DNA from: RGIG5270 sp045538635
GTDB taxonomy: Bacteria; Verrucomicrobiota; Lentisphaeria; Victivallales; Victivallaceae
DNA length: 42,783 bases
Reading direction: 5' to 3'
NCBI GenBank assembly: GCA_045538635.1
Contig: JAZSRU010000140.1
Span: forward strand, 1 to 42,783
In this document: positions 1-8,611 of the stretch, piece after piece
How the letters are laid out: every line of letters starts with the position of its first letter
Numbering within the stretch: position 1 is the stretch's first letter
Made by a program: the position numbers and the translations under genes
Notes under the pieces: model-generated
Told to the model about the DNA's origin: nothing
Seen by the model: the letters and a program-made list of their open reading frames with translations, nothing else
Database searches by the model: none

Positions 1-479
1 AAAGAATCGATTTCAGCTTTGTCCTTGTAAGTGAAGAATGCCGGACCGGTGTGAGAGCGCAGTTCCATGACATGACGGGTGCGGTCATCTTCTTTGTCCT
101 GACGGGTTTTTTCATGTTTTTTGATGACGCCGTTTTTGTAATCTTCTGCGCTTGCGGCACCGATGATGCCGGTTTGGATGTGGTCATTCATCTGGAGCTG
201 GTAAATATAGAGATGTTTGCCTGCATCAAGGGTCAGCGGAGCTTCTTTGCAAAGTTTCTGAAATGCGGTGCGTGCCTGATTGTAAACTTCTTCGCTGTGG
301 AGGTCAATGCCGGGGGCAAGGTCGATTTCCGGGCGTGAAACATGCAGAAATGAATAAGGATTGCCTTTGGCAAGTTCTGCGGCTTCTTCGCTGTTTACGA
401 CATCATAGGGTACTGCGGCGACCAACTCTGCCCGTTCGACAGTGGGCAAAAGTCCGTTAAAAGGTAAAAATTGAGCCAT
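1..479 (-). CDS. DUF1015 family protein (N-terminal part, cut by window edge)
   Basis: Reading the minus strand from an ATG at 479 gives an open frame of about 159 residues that runs off the left edge with no stop. It begins MAQFLPFNGLLPTVERAELV and continues with AAVPYDVVNSEEAAELA and NPYSFLHVSRPEIDL. These match my memory of the start of DUF1015 proteins, where a conserved 'PYDV' and 'NP.SFL.v.rpE' follow the first strand. The family's function is not established; members often sit near serine-biosynthesis genes. An AAGGA ribosome site lies 8 bases upstream of the ATG. The gene is last in the argD-argF-mntP run, 12 bp after mntP, so it is probably co-transcribed. The family assignment is by motif memory only. 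Confidence 0.75.
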   Translation of the reverse strand, partial: MAQFLPFNGLLPTVERAELVAAVPYDVVNSEEAAELAKGNPYSFLHVSRPEIDLAPGIDLHSEEVYNQARTAFQKLCKEAPLTLDAGKHLYIYQLQMNDHIQTGIIGAASAEDYKNGVIKKHEKTRQDKEDDRTRHVMELRSHTGPAFFTYKDKAEIDS

Positions 480-491
480 TTGCAAATTCCT

Positions 492-1055
492 TTATGTTAA
501 TGAATGTTCAATTAAGATTTTGAATCCGATCAGAATTACTGCTGCTCCACCGAGAGAACCGAGCAGTTTCTCCGGCAGGGCGAATTTGGTGCTGAAAGCT
601 CCGGACATTACACCTGTCATTGAGATTACCATGGTGGTCACTCCCATTGAGGCGGCTGTCAACAGTATCGGGCATTTGATAAATGCCATTGATGCACCGA
701 CAGCGAGCGCATCTATGCTGGTGGCGACTCCGAGTATGAGGATCATTGGAAAATGGAAAGGAGCGGCTTTACATCCTTCATCACCTTTCCACACATCAAG
801 TATCATTTTGCCGCCTACCATTGCCAACAGTGCGAATGCGGCATAATGTTCCCATGAGCTGATAAATTGTATTATGCCGCGTCCGAGAATGTAGCCGGCA
901 AGCGGCATGAGAAACTGGAATCCGCCGAAAGTAATTCCTGCAATGAGCGCGTGTTCTTTCGGATGTTCCCTGTCGATCAGCGCACCGGAAAAAGATACCG
1001 CCAGAGCGTCAAGCGCGACGCTTACAGACAGTATCAGTATTCCGATTATGCCCAT
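492..1055 (-). CDS. mntP: MntP-type manganese efflux pump
   Basis: This 187-residue, strongly hydrophobic protein has about six membrane helices in two similar halves. Each half carries the family's aspartate motif: SVALDALAVSFSGAL near residue 12 and ATSIDALAVGASMAF near residue 110. Length and repeat structure fit MntP (UPF0059), which exports Mn2+ across the inner membrane in other bacteria. The ATG sits 2 bp past the argF stop, so translation is probably coupled to argF. No Mn riboswitch can be seen because there is no leader. Why an Mn exporter follows arginine genes is unclear; several urea/arginine enzymes use Mn, but a link here would be speculation. Confidence 0.9.
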   Translation of the reverse strand: MGIIGILILSVSVALDALAVSFSGALIDREHPKEHALIAGITFGGFQFLMPLAGYILGRGIIQFISSWEHYAAFALLAMVGGKMILDVWKGDEGCKAAPFHFPMILILGVATSIDALAVGASMAFIKCPILLTAASMGVTTMVISMTGVMSGAFSTKFALPEKLLGSLGGAAVILIGFKILIEHSLT

Positions 1056-1057
1056 GA

Positions 1058-1957
1058 TTATTTATCCAGCAGCAAAGACATCAGGGCTTTCTGGACATGG
1101 AGTCTGTTTTCAGCTTCATCGAAAACGATGGAGTATTCAGAATCCATAACTTCTGCTGCGATTTCTTCATCGCGGTGGGCGGGCAGGCAGTGGAGAACTT
1201 TGACGGACGGTTTTGCTGCCTTGATCATAGCCATTGAGAGCTGGTAAGGCATGAGCTTTTCAAGGCGCATTTTTCGTTCTTCCTCGAATCCCATGCTGAC
1301 AAAAACATCTGTGTAGAGGTAATCGGCATCTTTTGCAGCTTTGACAGGATCTCTTTCTCAGGAGATATTGGAAGCACCGCCGATGATATCTGCGCGGGGC
1401 TTGAATTCTTCGGGAGCGGCGAAAACGAGTTCCATGCCGGTAAGTTTGGCACCGAGGATGAGAGAGTTTGCGATGTTGCTCTGGCAGTCACCGGTAAAGA
1501 CCAGTTTTGTACCTTTGATTTTGCCGCTGTATTCGAGAATGGTGTAAAGGTCGGCAAGAATCTGGCAGGGATGGTATTCATCAGTCAGCGCATTGATGAC
1601 GGGGATGGTTGCTACGCGTGCGAGTTCTTCAACGCCTTGATGAGAGAAGGTACGGATGACGATACCGTGGAGATAACGGCTCAAAACATTGGCAGTATCG
1701 GCGACGGTTTCGCCTCTGCCGACCTGCATACGGCTTTCATCGAGATAGAGGGCGTTGCCGCCGAGTTCGGAAATGCCGACTTCAAATGAAACGCGTGTAC
1801 GGGTTGATGATTTGGCGAAGATCATACCGATTGATTTTCCGGTGAGGGGGCGGTATGAACTTTTGCCGCGTTCAGCTTTCATTTTTGCGGTGAGTTCGAA
1901 GATGTTTTCCAAATCCTTGAGATCGATGTCGGCGAGAGTCAACAGGTCTTTTTTCAT
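1058..1957 (-). pseudogene. argF: Ornithine carbamoyltransferase, interrupted by an in-frame TGA
   Basis: The frame from ATG 1957 to TAA 1058 would encode about 299 residues, the normal length for the enzyme that makes citrulline from ornithine and carbamoyl phosphate. The N-terminal part has the carbamoyl-phosphate loop SSTRTR (about residue 50) and HPCQILAD. The C-terminal part has YTDVFVSMG and the ornithine/active-site HCLPAHR. Codon 200 (1358-1360) is TGA, between ...GGASNIS and ERDPVKAA. The frame resumes at once, so this is a single substitution and not a frameshift. By family pattern (I-x-L-T-x-D-P) the lost residue would be aliphatic, so TTA to TGA is a simple explanation. TGA is a normal stop elsewhere in the window (for example at 4861 and 6035), so a changed code is unlikely. 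It is either a recent nonsense mutation or a sequence error. It lies 21 bp after argD. Confidence 0.9.
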
Positions 1958-1978
1958 AATTTTTGCGTTTCCTTGTTT

Positions 1979-3175
1979 TTATAAAGATGCAGCATATTCT
2001 GCGAGAGTTTTTTCAATGATAGCGAGGGCTTCATCTGCGATTTCCTTTGACAGGTTGAGAGCAGGGAGGAAGCGGACGACAGTTTCTCCGGCGGTCAGCG
2101 CGATAAGGCCGTTGTCCTGGAGTTTTGCTTTGAGGTTTGCGCCGGAGTGGTCAAGCACGATACCGAGCATTAACCCTTTGCCGCGGACGCCTTTGACAAA
2201 AGCGTATGGCTTGGTCATGGCAGAGAGTTTTTCCATCAGGTAATCACCCATTTTGCGGCAGTTTTCGAGCATATTTTCTTTTTCGATAGCTTCGAGAGTG
2301 GCGAGTGCGGCAGCGGAAACAAGCGGAGTGCCGCCGAAAGTGCTGGCGTGTTCGCCGACTTTGAGGACATCACAGTATTTGCGTGAAACTACAACTGCGC
2401 CCATGGGGAGTCCGTTAGCGATGGCTTTTGCCATTGAAAGGACATCGGGCTGGACGCCGAAAGTCTGCCATGCAAAAAGGTTTCCGGTACGGCCCATGCC
2501 GCATTGAACTTCGTCGAACATGAGAAGAAGGTTCTTTTCATTGCAGAGTTCGCGTACTTTTTTGAGATATTCGACATCGGCGGGGATGATTCCGCCTTCG
2601 CCCTGCAGAGGTTCGAGCATGACGGCGCATGTTTTGTCGGTGATCGCTTCTTTGAGGGATTCAAAGTTGTTGAATTCTGCCATTTTGAAGCCTTCGACAT
2701 CGGGGGCGAAACCTTTGCGGTATTTAGCGCGTCCGGTGGCGGCGAGAGTTGCGAGAGTTCTGCCGTGGAAAGAATCGACCATGGTGATTATTTCGTAGCG
2801 TCCGGTGGCGTAACCGAATTTGCGGGCGAGTTTGATCATGCCTTCATTGGCTTCTGCGCCGGAGTTTGCAAAAAATACAGCACCGTCATAGCCGGAAGAT
2901 ATGAGTTTTTCTGCCAGTTTCGGTGTTACTTCGTTGTAGTACAGATTAGAAACATGAACGAGTTTTTCACATTGAGTCTGAATTGCTTTGGAGACGGCTT
3001 CGTGGCAATGTCCGAGGTTGCAAACGCTGATGCCGGTGGCAAAATCGATATATCGTCGGTTTTCGTCATCCCATACTTCGGAGCCTTTGCCCTTGAGGAT
3101 CATCATGCCCGGAGCATATGTGGGCAGGATATATTTCTGAAATTTTGCGACTGTTTCTTCTGCGATTTTACCCAT
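1979..3175 (-). CDS. argD: Acetylornithine aminotransferase
   Basis: This 398-residue class-III PLP aminotransferase interconverts N-acetylglutamate semialdehyde and N-acetylornithine in arginine synthesis. Visible signatures are the early FATGISVCNLGHCH segment, ANSGAEANEGMIKLAR, SFHGRTLATLAATG, the acidic MFDEVQCGMGRTG stretch, and the PLP lysine in LSMAKAIANG followed by GLPMGAVV. Length is typical. The start is supported by an AAAGGAG ribosome site 8 bases upstream. It leads the argD-argF-mntP-DUF1015 run and has its own promoter candidate at 3248-3275. Related enzymes act on succinyl-ornithine or succinyl-diaminopimelate; the argF neighbour favours arginine synthesis. argJ lies separately about 8 kb away. 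Confidence 0.95.
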   Translation of the reverse strand: MGKIAEETVAKFQKYILPTYAPGMMILKGKGSEVWDDENRRYIDFATGISVCNLGHCHEAVSKAIQTQCEKLVHVSNLYYNEVTPKLAEKLISSGYDGAVFFANSGAEANEGMIKLARKFGYATGRYEIITMVDSFHGRTLATLAATGRAKYRKGFAPDVEGFKMAEFNNFESLKEAITDKTCAVMLEPLQGEGGIIPADVEYLKKVRELCNEKNLLLMFDEVQCGMGRTGNLFAWQTFGVQPDVLSMAKAIANGLPMGAVVVSRKYCDVLKVGEHASTFGGTPLVSAAALATLEAIEKENMLENCRKMGDYLMEKLSAMTKPYAFVKGVRGKGLMLGIVLDHSGANLKAKLQDNGLIALTAGETVVRFLPALNLSKEIADEALAIIEKTLAEYAASL

Positions 3176-3247
3176 GATAATATCTCCTTTTTCATATTAA
3201 AATTCCGTTTTCTTATAACTATATAAGAACGATCCCGGAAAATACTT

Positions 3248-3275
3248 ACTATAAACCAACTTTTTCAAATTGCAA
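3248..3275 (-). promoter_or_regulatory. Candidate sigma-70 promoter for argD operon
   Basis: Read on the minus strand, TTGCAA (3275-3270) and TATAGT (3253-3248) are separated by 16 bases. They lie about 75 bp upstream of the argD ATG in an AT-rich divergent spacer. I saw no clear ARG box. Consensus match only. Confidence 0.5.
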
Positions 3276-3310
3276 GTCTTTTATTGAAAAATACATTATT
3301 TTATTTGCAT

Positions 3311-3340
3311 TTGCAGCAACCTTGTACTATATTTTATAGT
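3311..3340 (+). promoter_or_regulatory. Candidate sigma-70 promoter for D-aminoacylase cluster
   Basis: TTGCAG (3311-3316) and TATAGT (3335-3340) are 18 bases apart. A strong AGGAGG ribosome site (3351-3356) lies 8 bases before the ATG at 3365. The -10 box is only about 25 bp from the ATG, so the leader would be short. Confidence 0.5.
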
Positions 3341-3364
3341 AATATTTTTTAGGAGGGATCACAA

Positions 3365-4861
3365 ATGAGTACAAAGACAGTTATACTGAACGGGTTTGTC
3401 TGTGATGGTTCAGGCTCTGAACCTTTCCGCTCCGATATTCTTATTGAAAATGACCGCATTGCTGAAATTGCGCCGTGCGGCTCTTTCAATGGTATTGAAG
3501 CTGAAAAAATTGATGCTTCCAATAAGGTGATTTCTCCCGGATTCATTGATGTTCATGCTCACGGCGATGTGCGGAAACTCCGTTATCCGGAGCGTAAATC
3601 TGTACTTTTGCAGGGGGTTACGACTGAAGTTGACGGCAATTGCGGAATAGGTAGTGCCTGTGTGCCGCATGAGGCGGAAGGTTTTGCATGGCAGAATGCC
3701 GATGAATATGCAAAAATCATCAATGATTTGCATGTTTCTGTCAATACAGTTGTGCTGGCGGGGCATAATTCCATTCGCCGTCATGTCATGGGTGACAGCG
3801 ATCGCAGAGCCTCTGCCGATGAAATAAAAGCCATGCAGGCGCTGCTTGAAAAAGCATTGAGTTCCGGTGTTGCCGGATGGTCGAGCGGGCTTACTTATTT
3901 TCCCGGCAAATTTGCCGATGAAGCTGAACTTAAAGCACTTTCAGCTGTAACATACGGTTCGGAAAAGATTTATGCAACTCACATGCGAAGTGAGGGCGAT
4001 TCTCTTTTTGAGGCCGTTGAAGAAGCACTGAATGTGGCAAAAGCCGGTTCAAAGTGCTTGCAGATAAGTCATCTCAAAACAATTTTTCCCCGCAATTATC
4101 ATAAAATCGACCGTCTGATTGAAATGCTTGAGCAATACCGTTTGAATATGGATATTTATGCGGATCGGTATCCTTATGTTTATTCTTCGACCAGAATCGG
4201 TCAGGTTTTGCCTGATCCGTATGACAAAATGGCTGATATTTCAAAAAAACTGCAAGCTTCGGAGAGTTTTCAGGAGGAGGTAACTGCCGCTTTGAAAAAC
4301 TCTCCGCGCGATCTGGCAACGACTATATTGATTGCACAAAATAAAACTCTGGCGGATATCGCCGCTGCCAATAATACTTCAATTGAAAAAGCCTGTATGG
4401 AGATATTGAAACAAAGTGCAGAACAGACTGCGGCTTATTTGTGTATGTCAGAAGAAAATCTGATGCGCATTCTGGCTCTCCCTTATGTATGTGCCGGTTC
4501 TGACGGAATTTCCTGTCAGCTTGATGTTGTTGGCAGTGAAGGACATCCGCGAGCAGTTGGAACTTTTCCGAAGTTTTATAATCTGGTTTCAAAAATAACT
4601 TCTGTCGGAGAAGCTGTGCATAAAATGACGGGATTGCCGGCAACTGTTTTCCGTATTCCGGAACGCGGATTTATTCGCAAAAATTATGTTGCGGATCTGG
4701 TTGTTTTTGATGCTGATAAGTTGGATTCCAAGGCGGATTTCGGCACTGAAGATCTGATGCCTTCGGGGATTGACCGTGTTATGGTCGGAGGTAAAACTGC
4801 ATGGAGTACATCTGAACTTGAAAAAATCGGTCGTTTCGGTCGTTTTATTGCTGTAAATTGA
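3365..4861 (+). CDS. N-acyl-D-amino-acid deacylase family amidohydrolase
   Basis: This is a 498-residue metal-dependent amidohydrolase. The N-terminal ISPGFIDVHAHGD (H64, H66, D68) is the metal-binding motif of the superfamily. GVTTEVDGNCGIG (C93) matches the D-aminoacylase signature, in which the cysteine helps bind zinc. Further family features are THMRSEGD, LQISHLKT and YVCAGSDG near the C-terminal metal aspartate. D-aminoacylases release D-amino acids from N-acyl forms; relatives remove acyl or peptide caps from D-Glu or D-Asp. No signal peptide is present, so it acts in the cytoplasm. It is first in a run with CapA-like, racemase-like, ligase-like and C26 genes, which suggests a D-glutamate-containing substrate. 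The exact substrate is not visible. Confidence 0.85.
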   Translation: MSTKTVILNGFVCDGSGSEPFRSDILIENDRIAEIAPCGSFNGIEAEKIDASNKVISPGFIDVHAHGDVRKLRYPERKSVLLQGVTTEVDGNCGIGSACVPHEAEGFAWQNADEYAKIINDLHVSVNTVVLAGHNSIRRHVMGDSDRRASADEIKAMQALLEKALSSGVAGWSSGLTYFPGKFADEAELKALSAVTYGSEKIYATHMRSEGDSLFEAVEEALNVAKAGSKCLQISHLKTIFPRNYHKIDRLIEMLEQYRLNMDIYADRYPYVYSSTRIGQVLPDPYDKMADISKKLQASESFQEEVTAALKNSPRDLATTILIAQNKTLADIAAANNTSIEKACMEILKQSAEQTAAYLCMSEENLMRILALPYVCAGSDGISCQLDVVGSEGHPRAVGTFPKFYNLVSKITSVGEAVHKMTGLPATVFRIPERGFIRKNYVADLVVFDADKLDSKADFGTEDLMPSGIDRVMVGGKTAWSTSELEKIGRFGRFIAVN

Positions 4862-4868
4862 GGAAAAA

Positions 4869-6035
4869 ATGAGTAAAACAAAAATTATTTTTGCGTCAGA
4901 TCTCGCGCCGATACGCGGTTTCTCGCAGGTGATGAAAGAGCAGCCGGAGGCTGTTTACGGAGATTTGCTGAAGCATTTGAAATGTGCTGATTACAGCATT
5001 GTCAATCTTGAATCTCCGCTTTGCTGTCCGGACGGGCTGATAACGAAAAGCGGAGCCGCTTTTTCCGGCGAAGCAGAACATATCGGCGCATTGAAAACTG
5101 CCAATTTCAAGGCGGTCGTCTGTGCCAATAATCATACTTTTGACAGTGGTCTTGCCGGTTTCCGTCAAACCCGTCAGATACTGCATGATAACGGTATTGC
5201 TGATGTCGGTGCAGGGGAAAATATTTTTGAGGCACGGCGTGAACTCGCCTTTGAAGTAAATGGTGTGAAATTTGCCCTTTTTGCCATTTCAGAAGGTGAA
5301 GATATGCTCGGTGCAACGGAAAAATCCGCCGGTGTCCGTCCATGGGAAGTTGAAAAACTGGCTGAAGAAATCCGTGCCGCACGCTCAAAATATGATATAA
5401 TCCTTGTTTCTGCCCATTGCGGATTGGAATATCAGCCGTATCCGTCATTTTATGTTTATGAGGCATTTAAATTGTGGGCGGAATCCGGAGCAGATATGAT
5501 AATCGGACATCATCCGCATGTGCCGCAGGGAATGACATATTTCGGGAAAACTCCGGTTTATTTCAGTCTGGGTAATTTTGTCTTTTATCAGCCGGTTAAA
5601 CTTTTGTACCGTAAAACAGGATATTTTCTTGAGATTGAGGCAGATAAAAATGGAATTATTTCTCATCGTGCCGTGCCGTACCGCATTGAAGACAAAGGCT
5701 TGCGTCTGCTGCGTGAGGATGAAAAAATGTGGTTCGGAGAACTTTTCAAAAAACTTTCAGCTCCTCTTGCTGATGCAGAATCCGCCCGCGAAGCATGGAA
5801 CGCAGTGCTGGCGGTCAACGGTTTGCAGGGGGTTCAGAATGAATTGCAGAAAATCCTTGATACCATGCGTGAAACTCCAGCCAAAGGTGCGGCAATGCTC
5901 CGTAACCGCGTAAGCTGCATTCAGCACAGTTCCCAATGGACAGACGGGATGACGCGTATCATGAATGGCACTATTGACGATGCCCCGGATGAAATGAAGA
6001 AACTTGTAAATGCTTTTTTAACAGAAGAATTATGA
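4869..6035 (+). CDS. CapA-like (PGA_cap) metallophosphatase-fold protein, cytoplasmic
   Basis: This 388-residue protein carries the ordered motifs of the PGA_cap/CapA family: an N-terminal metal aspartate (FASDLAP, D11), VNLESPL (about 46), CANNHTFDSG (about 85), SAHCGLEYQPYPS, IGHHPHVPQG and YFSLGNFVF. In Bacillus, CapA is membrane-anchored and needed for poly-gamma-glutamate assembly or export. This protein starts directly with the catalytic strand and shows no signal peptide or anchor, so it is probably soluble and cytoplasmic. It begins 8 bp after the deacylase stop and overlaps the next gene by ATGA, which means coupled translation. Family membership is clear; the activity of such soluble CapA relatives is not known to me. 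Confidence 0.85.
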   Translation: MSKTKIIFASDLAPIRGFSQVMKEQPEAVYGDLLKHLKCADYSIVNLESPLCCPDGLITKSGAAFSGEAEHIGALKTANFKAVVCANNHTFDSGLAGFRQTRQILHDNGIADVGAGENIFEARRELAFEVNGVKFALFAISEGEDMLGATEKSAGVRPWEVEKLAEEIRAARSKYDIILVSAHCGLEYQPYPSFYVYEAFKLWAESGADMIIGHHPHVPQGMTYFGKTPVYFSLGNFVFYQPVKLLYRKTGYFLEIEADKNGIISHRAVPYRIEDKGLRLLREDEKMWFGELFKKLSAPLADAESAREAWNAVLAVNGLQGVQNELQKILDTMRETPAKGAAMLRNRVSCIQHSSQWTDGMTRIMNGTIDDAPDEMKKLVNAFLTEEL

Positions 6036-6901
6036 AAATGAAAAAAGTTGTTGTTTGTGATTCAGGACTTGGCGGATTGAACATTGCCGCGAGATTTTTC
6101 GGCAATGAGTCGGCAAATGAATCGGAAAAATGCAGTTTGATTTATTTTAATGCTTATCCGTCAGCGACTTGCGGATTTAATAAGCTGGTGTCGATGCGTG
6201 AGCAGGAGGAAGTTTTCCGTGATGTTTTTGAGGGGATGAAAAAACTTTCTCCGGATTTGTGCCTGATTGCTTGCAACACTCTTTCCATTGTTTATGAGCG
6301 GCTGAAAAAATGGTATGAAGTGCCGTTTGAAGTCGTCGGAATCATTGATGCCGCAGTCAACGGAATGTTTGATGTCATGCAGCAAAATCCGGAATGTTCC
6401 ATGCTGATCCTCGGCACAAAATCAACTGTTGAATCCGGCGTTTATGCTCAAAAATTGATAGAAAAAGGTATTGATCCGAAGCGTATAAAAGGTCTTGGCT
6501 GTCCGGGACTTGCAACTTTGCTGGAATCTGATCCTGCATCAGAAGCAGTCAAAAATGATATTGCAGATTATGCGGAACAGGCACAGGAACTTTTTACTGA
6601 AGAACCGCGAAAACTTTTTTGTGCTTTGTGCTGCACTCATTTCGGTTTTGCTTCAGATATATGGAAACATGAATTCAGCCGGGTTTTCAAAGGTTTTGCC
6701 GGATTGGTAAATCCCAATGATTTGCTTGGAACAGGTTTCGGAGCGGCGGATTTTTCGTACCGTTCCAGAATTGATTTCTTTCCCGGTGCGCGGGAGAGTA
6801 TGAGTGCTTATTTTGAGAAAAAAGCACCGCAAATAGCAGATGCTTTGAAAAATGCGGCGGCAGAAAATGATCTTTTTAACTTTATTGAAGGAAATAAATA
6901 A
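6032..6901 (+). CDS. Glutamate/aspartate racemase-like protein
   Basis: This 289-residue protein has the two-cysteine layout of cofactor-independent Glu/Asp racemases: VVCDSGLGG at the N-terminus (D10, S11), LIACNTLS with C81, and CCTHFGF with C201-T202-H203. MurI supplies D-glutamate for peptidoglycan. Outside these motifs the sequence departs from MurI. For instance, FNAYPSATCGFN replaces the usual region after the first strand, and the C-terminus is extended. It may therefore be a pathway-specific racemase and not the housekeeping MurI. ATG 6032 overlaps the CapA-like stop (ATGA); a second in-frame ATG is at 6038. Confidence 0.75.
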   Translation: MKMKKVVVCDSGLGGLNIAARFFGNESANESEKCSLIYFNAYPSATCGFNKLVSMREQEEVFRDVFEGMKKLSPDLCLIACNTLSIVYERLKKWYEVPFEVVGIIDAAVNGMFDVMQQNPECSMLILGTKSTVESGVYAQKLIEKGIDPKRIKGLGCPGLATLLESDPASEAVKNDIADYAEQAQELFTEEPRKLFCALCCTHFGFASDIWKHEFSRVFKGFAGLVNPNDLLGTGFGAADFSYRSRIDFFPGARESMSAYFEKKAPQIADALKNAAAENDLFNFIEGNK

Positions 6902-6902
6902 T

Positions 6903-7883
6903 ATGGAAAAACCGTGTGTTGTTTTAGTTTCCGGAGCCGGCGGCGATGCTCAAGGCTGGGGAAATATGCAAGTTACTGAAGCTGTGAAAGAGGCGATTAT
7001 TGCCAATGGTTATGACTGCCGCATCGTTCTGGCAGTAAATCGCGAAGAGATGGAAAAAGGACTCAAAAACGGTAAATGTTCTATCGTTTGGAGCGCACTT
7101 TACTTTTTCACTGACCGGGAGGATATAATCGGTATTCCGCCGGATGCAGTTTGGGTCGCAGATGTGCTGGATGAATTGAATATTCCTTATATCGGGCCTT
7201 CCGCACAGACGATGAAAAATCTTATCGGCAAATTTGATACTCATGAAATCCTGGCAAAAGCCGGAGTCAGTGTGCCGCGGCATGTTCTGTGTCCGCCGTC
7301 AAAAGCTGAAGATATTGACTTTTTCCCCGCTTTTGTCAAACCCAATGGAGAATCCCGTTCTGTCGGAATCAATGAAAACAGCGTAGTGGAAAATGCAGAA
7401 GCATTGAAAAAACAGATATCTTTCATTCAGAATGAGTTGGAGCAATCCGCACTCGTTGAAGAATATCTCCCCGGCAATGAATATACCGTTATGGTAATCG
7501 GAAACGGCAGAAATCGCAAGATTCTGCCCGGCAGAGTTACTGTTGATCCGCAACATTATGGGAAATATCCGGTTTTGAGAAGTGATTTGCGCGGCGTCGG
7601 TTTGACTCATGTTTCGATCCCGGAGGAACATCAGGAAGAGGCAATCGCTCTTGCCGGTGCTGCATGTGATGCATTGAAGTGTGAAGACCATGTCCGTATT
7701 GATATGCGCGAGGGTGCAGACGGTAAATTGCGCATTATGGAAGTCAACGGGATACCCGGACTCAAGCCGGTCAAAAGCTGGAGTCCGCAGATTTATTCAT
7801 TGTATTATCCTGAAGTTGACAGTTACAAGGCGCTGATCGGTACTGTTGTCTCATGTGCATTGGAGCGTGCTGATGCAAAATAA
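6903..7883 (+). CDS. D-Ala-D-Ala-ligase-like ATP-grasp ligase
   Basis: From ATG 6903 the protein has 326 residues; GAAGGAA about 10 bases upstream supports this start over an in-frame ATG 51 bp earlier that lies within the racemase gene. It has a Ddl-like plan: an N-terminal Rossmann-like domain, then FDTHEILAKAGVSVPRHV, FVKPNGESRSVGI (ATP-grasp lysine), ALVEEYLPGNEYTVMVIG, and a metal-binding end RIMEVNGIPGLKP comparable to Ddl 'EvN..PG'. The usual Ddl entry motif GG.S.E is replaced by SGAGGDAQGWGN, so the first-substrate pocket is probably different. It likely joins an amino acid to a D-amino acid or peptide using ATP. It overlaps the next gene. Confidence 0.75.
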   Translation: MEKPCVVLVSGAGGDAQGWGNMQVTEAVKEAIIANGYDCRIVLAVNREEMEKGLKNGKCSIVWSALYFFTDREDIIGIPPDAVWVADVLDELNIPYIGPSAQTMKNLIGKFDTHEILAKAGVSVPRHVLCPPSKAEDIDFFPAFVKPNGESRSVGINENSVVENAEALKKQISFIQNELEQSALVEEYLPGNEYTVMVIGNGRNRKILPGRVTVDPQHYGKYPVLRSDLRGVGLTHVSIPEEHQEEAIALAGAACDALKCEDHVRIDMREGADGKLRIMEVNGIPGLKPVKSWSPQIYSLYYPEVDSYKALIGTVVSCALERADAK

Positions 7884-8586
7884 TCCGCTTATCCTCCTCA
7901 ATATGGCTGTTGATGTCATCAATAACCGTGAAAATGAAGTTATTATCAGTCAATATGTTCAACGCGTCAGCGATTCCGGCGCGATACCGGTGCTTATTCC
8001 GTCGATAGAAAAAGCGGAAATAATTGAAGGTTTGCTGGATATCGCTGATGGAGTTCTGCTTATCGGCGGCAGGGATTATGATCCTGTTGATTACAGAGAA
8101 GAGCCGCATCCTGAAACTGTAATGAACCGGATGCGTCCTCATTTTGATATTGCATTCGGCAAAGCTGTTTTGAAGCGGAATATGCCGGTTCTGGGGATTT
8201 GTGCCGGATGTCAGCTTTTGAATATTGTTTCCGGCGGTAAATTGATTCAGCATCTTGACAATGCGGATGAACACCGCAACGGAGTGTTTCACGGCGCAGA
8301 AATTATCAAAGACGGATTCTTTGCCAAAGCTCTCGGGAAATCTGCCGGAGATAAGTTGACTGTCAACAGTTATCATCATCAGGCAGTCAATTCGGCTGCT
8401 CCCGGCAATGGTGTTGTTATTACGGCAAAAGCTTTTGACGGTACGATAGAAGCTGTTGAATTTGAGGGGGAACGCATGATCCTTGGAGTTCAGTTCCATC
8501 CGGAGAGAATGGATGATATCGGTCCCGGATTTTTTGCTTTGCTGAAAACTGAAGCTGAAAAATACCGTCAGAAACGGTTGAAATAA
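7873..8586 (+). CDS. Peptidase C26 / gamma-glutamyl hydrolase-type amidotransferase
   Basis: This 237-residue class-I glutamine-amidotransferase fold has nucleophile C110 in GICAGCQ and the catalytic histidine in GVQFHPER, with SYHHQAVN and GVLLIGGRDYDP, all typical of the PuuD-like C26 family. Such enzymes cleave gamma-glutamyl bonds, as in gamma-glutamyl-GABA. The ATG at 7873 has a GGAG site close upstream and overlaps the ligase end by 11 bp, so I prefer it to the in-frame codon at 7846. A gamma-glutamyl hydrolase beside racemase- and D-aminoacylase-like genes points to gamma-linked (D-)glutamate peptides. No signal peptide. Confidence 0.85.
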   Translation: MQNNPLILLNMAVDVINNRENEVIISQYVQRVSDSGAIPVLIPSIEKAEIIEGLLDIADGVLLIGGRDYDPVDYREEPHPETVMNRMRPHFDIAFGKAVLKRNMPVLGICAGCQLLNIVSGGKLIQHLDNADEHRNGVFHGAEIIKDGFFAKALGKSAGDKLTVNSYHHQAVNSAAPGNGVVITAKAFDGTIEAVEFEGERMILGVQFHPERMDDIGPGFFALLKTEAEKYRQKRLK

Positions 8587-8611
8587 ATAGTGATTAACAG
8601 GGTGGATTTTT

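Noticed and set aside
1358..1360. TGA read as tryptophan or another amino acid (alternative code) in argF
   Set aside because: Other confident genes in the window end in TGA (for example at 4861, 6035 and 9295), and no other conserved gene has an internal TGA.
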